From the NCBI GenBank assembly GCA_029859085.1, contig JAOUDU010000128.1, positions 1-7,366 of the forward strand: a stretch of DNA of 7,366 nt, read 5' to 3'. The position numbers and the translations under genes are program-made. The number at the start of each line of letters is the position of its first letter. The stretch's first letter is position 1. Shown here in pieces: positions 5,827-7,366 of this stretch. The DNA is from Gammaproteobacteria bacterium. GTDB taxonomy: Bacteria; Pseudomonadota; Gammaproteobacteria; Pseudomonadales; Halieaceae. The notes below the pieces were generated by a model, which was not told the DNA's origin, searched no databases, and saw only the letters and a program-made list of their open reading frames with translations.

Positions 5827-7366
5827 ATGTTATCCGAGATTCCCGTACTGGCACCTGCCACCCCCCTGCTGGATAGCATCGACCAGGGAGTTCCCTTGCG
5901 CGAGCTGGGCATGCCGCAGCTGAAGCAGCTGACCGAGGAACTGCGCAGCTACCTGCTCTACAGCGTGGGCCAGTCCGGCGGCCACTTCGGCGCCGGGCTC
6001 GGCGTGGTCGAGCTCACCGTGGCGCTGCACTACATCTACAACACGCCCCACGACAGGATCGTCTGGGACGTGGGACACCAGACCTACCCCCACAAGATCC
6101 TCACCGGCCGCATGCGCCAGATGCACAGCATGCGCCAGGCGGGCGGCCTGGCCGGCTTTCCCAAGCGCAGCGAAAGCGAATACGACACCTTTGGCGTGGG
6201 CCACTCCTCCACCAGCATCTCAGCCGCGATGGGCATGGCGCTGGCCGCGAGTCACCAGGGCATCGAGCGCAAGGTTATCGCGGTGATCGGCGACGGCGCC
6301 ATTACCGGCGGCATGGCCTTCGAGGCGCTGGCCCACGCCGGCCACGAGCGGCCCAATATGCTGGTGATCCTCAATGACAACCAGATGTCCATCGGCCACA
6401 ACAGGGGCGGGCTCGCCACTTACTTCGCCAAGATCTGGGCCAGCAAGTTCTACATCGCCATGCGCGAGGGCTCCAAGAAGGTGCTGGAGAAAATCCGCCC
6501 CGCCTGGGAGCTGGCCAAGCGCACCGAGGAGCATATGAAGGGCATGGTCGCGCCGGGCACCATGTTCGAGGAGCTGGGCTTTCACTATATCGGCCCCCTC
6601 GATGGCCACGACCTGCCCGGCCTGATCCAGACCCTGGAGAATATGAAGGAACTGGAGGGCCCCCAGTTCCTCCATATCCGCACCATGAAGGGCAAGGGTT
6701 TCGCGCCGGCGGAGGCAGACCCGGTGGGCTACCACGCGATCAACAAGATAGAACCCAAGCCCAAGGGACCCCTGCTCGCCGCCCCGCAGCCGGCCGGGCC
6801 AAAATTACTGAAATACCAGGACGTGTTCGGCCGCTGGCTGTGCGATATGGCGGAGCGGGACAAGCGCCTGATCGGCATCACCCCAGCCATGTGCGAGGGC
6901 TCGGGCATGGTCGATTTCGCCAAACGCTTCAGGGACCGCTATTACGACGTGGCCATCGCGGAACAGCACGCGATCACGCTGGCGGCCGGGATGGCCTGCG
7001 ACGGCCTCAAACCGGTGGTGGCGATCTACTCGACGTTCCTGCAGCGGGGCTACGACCAGCTGATCCACGATGTGGCCCTGCAAAACCTGGACGTCACCTT
7101 CGCCATCGACCGCGCCGGCCTCGTCGGCCAGGACGGACCCACCCACCACGGCGCCTTCGACCTCAGCTTCCTGCGCTGTATCCCCAATATGGTGATCGGC
7201 GCGCCCTCGGATGAGAACGAATGCCGGCAGATGTTGTATACCGCCTACCAGTACAAAGGGCCGGCGGCGATTCGCTACCCCAGGGGTACCGGGCCGGGGG
7301 CGATTATTGCCAACGAAATGACGGAGATGGAGATTGGCAAGGCGGTGGAGGTGCGGCGGGGTGAAA
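5827..7366 (+). CDS. dxs: 1-deoxy-D-xylulose-5-phosphate synthase, 3'-partial
   Basis: It condenses pyruvate and glyceraldehyde-3-phosphate to 1-deoxyxylulose 5-phosphate with thiamine diphosphate (TPP), the first step of the MEP isoprenoid pathway, and also supplies thiamine and pyridoxal synthesis. 513 codons are visible of a family norm of about 620-640; the end of the transketolase C-terminal domain is outside the window. Seen in order: PATPLLD near the start, His53 in [27 protein letters not shown], the TPP motif from [13 protein letters not shown] (Asp156) to LNDNQMSI (Asn185), [19 protein letters not shown], catalytic Glu379 in AIAEQHA, Asp436 and His440 in GQDGPTHHG, and RYPRG (483-487). 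All correspond to E. coli Dxs catalytic and cofactor residues. The ATG at 5827 gives a family-like N-terminus. The usual upstream partners xseB and ispA are not present. Confidence 0.97.
   Translation, partial: MLSEIPVLAPATPLLDSIDQGVPLRELGMPQLKQLTEELRSYLLYSVGQSGGHFGAGLGVVELTVALHYIYNTPHDRIVWDVGHQTYPHKILTGRMRQMHSMRQAGGLAGFPKRSESEYDTFGVGHSSTSISAAMGMALAASHQGIERKVIAVIGDGAITGGMAFEALAHAGHERPNMLVILNDNQMSIGHNRGGLATYFAKIWASKFYIAMREGSKKVLEKIRPAWELAKRTEEHMKGMVAPGTMFEELGFHYIGPLDGHDLPGLIQTLENMKELEGPQFLHIRTMKGKGFAPAEADPVGYHAINKIEPKPKGPLLAAPQPAGPKLLKYQDVFGRWLCDMAERDKRLIGITPAMCEGSGMVDFAKRFRDRYYDVAIAEQHAITLAAGMACDGLKPVVAIYSTFLQRGYDQLIHDVALQNLDVTFAIDRAGLVGQDGPTHHGAFDLSFLRCIPNMVIGAPSDENECRQMLYTAYQYKGPAAIRYPRGTGPGAIIANEMTEMEIGKAVEVRRGE

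Noticed and set aside
5830..7149. Several minus-strand open frames of 64-171 codons across dxs
   Set aside because: They lie antisense to dxs in the frame that high-GC codon bias keeps open; rich in His, Ala and Gly with no recognisable domain.

Overview
The window is dense, high-GC chromosomal DNA with typical gammaproteobacterial housekeeping genes. The cysQ, yrfG, hslR and dxs products resemble their E. coli and Pseudomonas counterparts closely. The GC level and gene mix suggest a marine gammaproteobacterium such as the Halieaceae/Cellvibrionales, but that placement is a low-confidence inference. There are no tRNA or rRNA genes, insertion sequences, CRISPR arrays or phage genes. No gap between genes exceeds about 180 bases.

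Layout. (1) Positions 2-1242, plus strand: a two-gene alkylation-repair operon. It holds an AlkA-type 3-methyladenine glycosylase, cut by the left edge of the window, and an Ogt-type O6-alkylguanine methyltransferase overlapping it by 4 bases. (2) Positions 1255-2471, minus strand: a small DUF465/YdcH coiled-coil protein and cysQ (PAP phosphatase). (3) Positions 2647-3712, plus strand: yrfG (GMP/IMP nucleotidase) and hslR (Hsp15), overlapping by 8 bases as a conserved pair. (4) Positions 3717-4916, minus strand: a membrane-bound diguanylate cyclase with about six membrane segments and a GGEEF domain. (5) Positions 5053-5787, plus strand: a membrane-anchored protein with the SGNH/GDSL-hydrolase fold pattern but with its catalytic residues replaced. 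(6) Positions 5827-7366, plus strand: dxs (1-deoxyxylulose-5-phosphate synthase), cut by the right edge.

Functionally these are separate modules: DNA alkylation repair, sulfate-assimilation by-product clearance, nucleotide salvage and ribosome rescue, c-di-GMP signalling, and isoprenoid precursor synthesis. The least ordinary item is the SGNH-like protein. By eye it keeps the spacing and flanking residues of the family through all four blocks, yet carries Arg for the nucleophile Ser, Ser for the block III Asn and Asn for the catalytic His. It is most likely a membrane-tethered pseudoenzyme. It sits divergently from the cyclase and directly upstream of dxs, where xseB-ispA would be expected. 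Other points of interest are the apparent loss of nudE between cysQ and yrfG, the RxxE (not RxxD) I-site of the cyclase, and a dxs start with no Shine-Dalgarno and a -10-like box that would give a near-leaderless mRNA.
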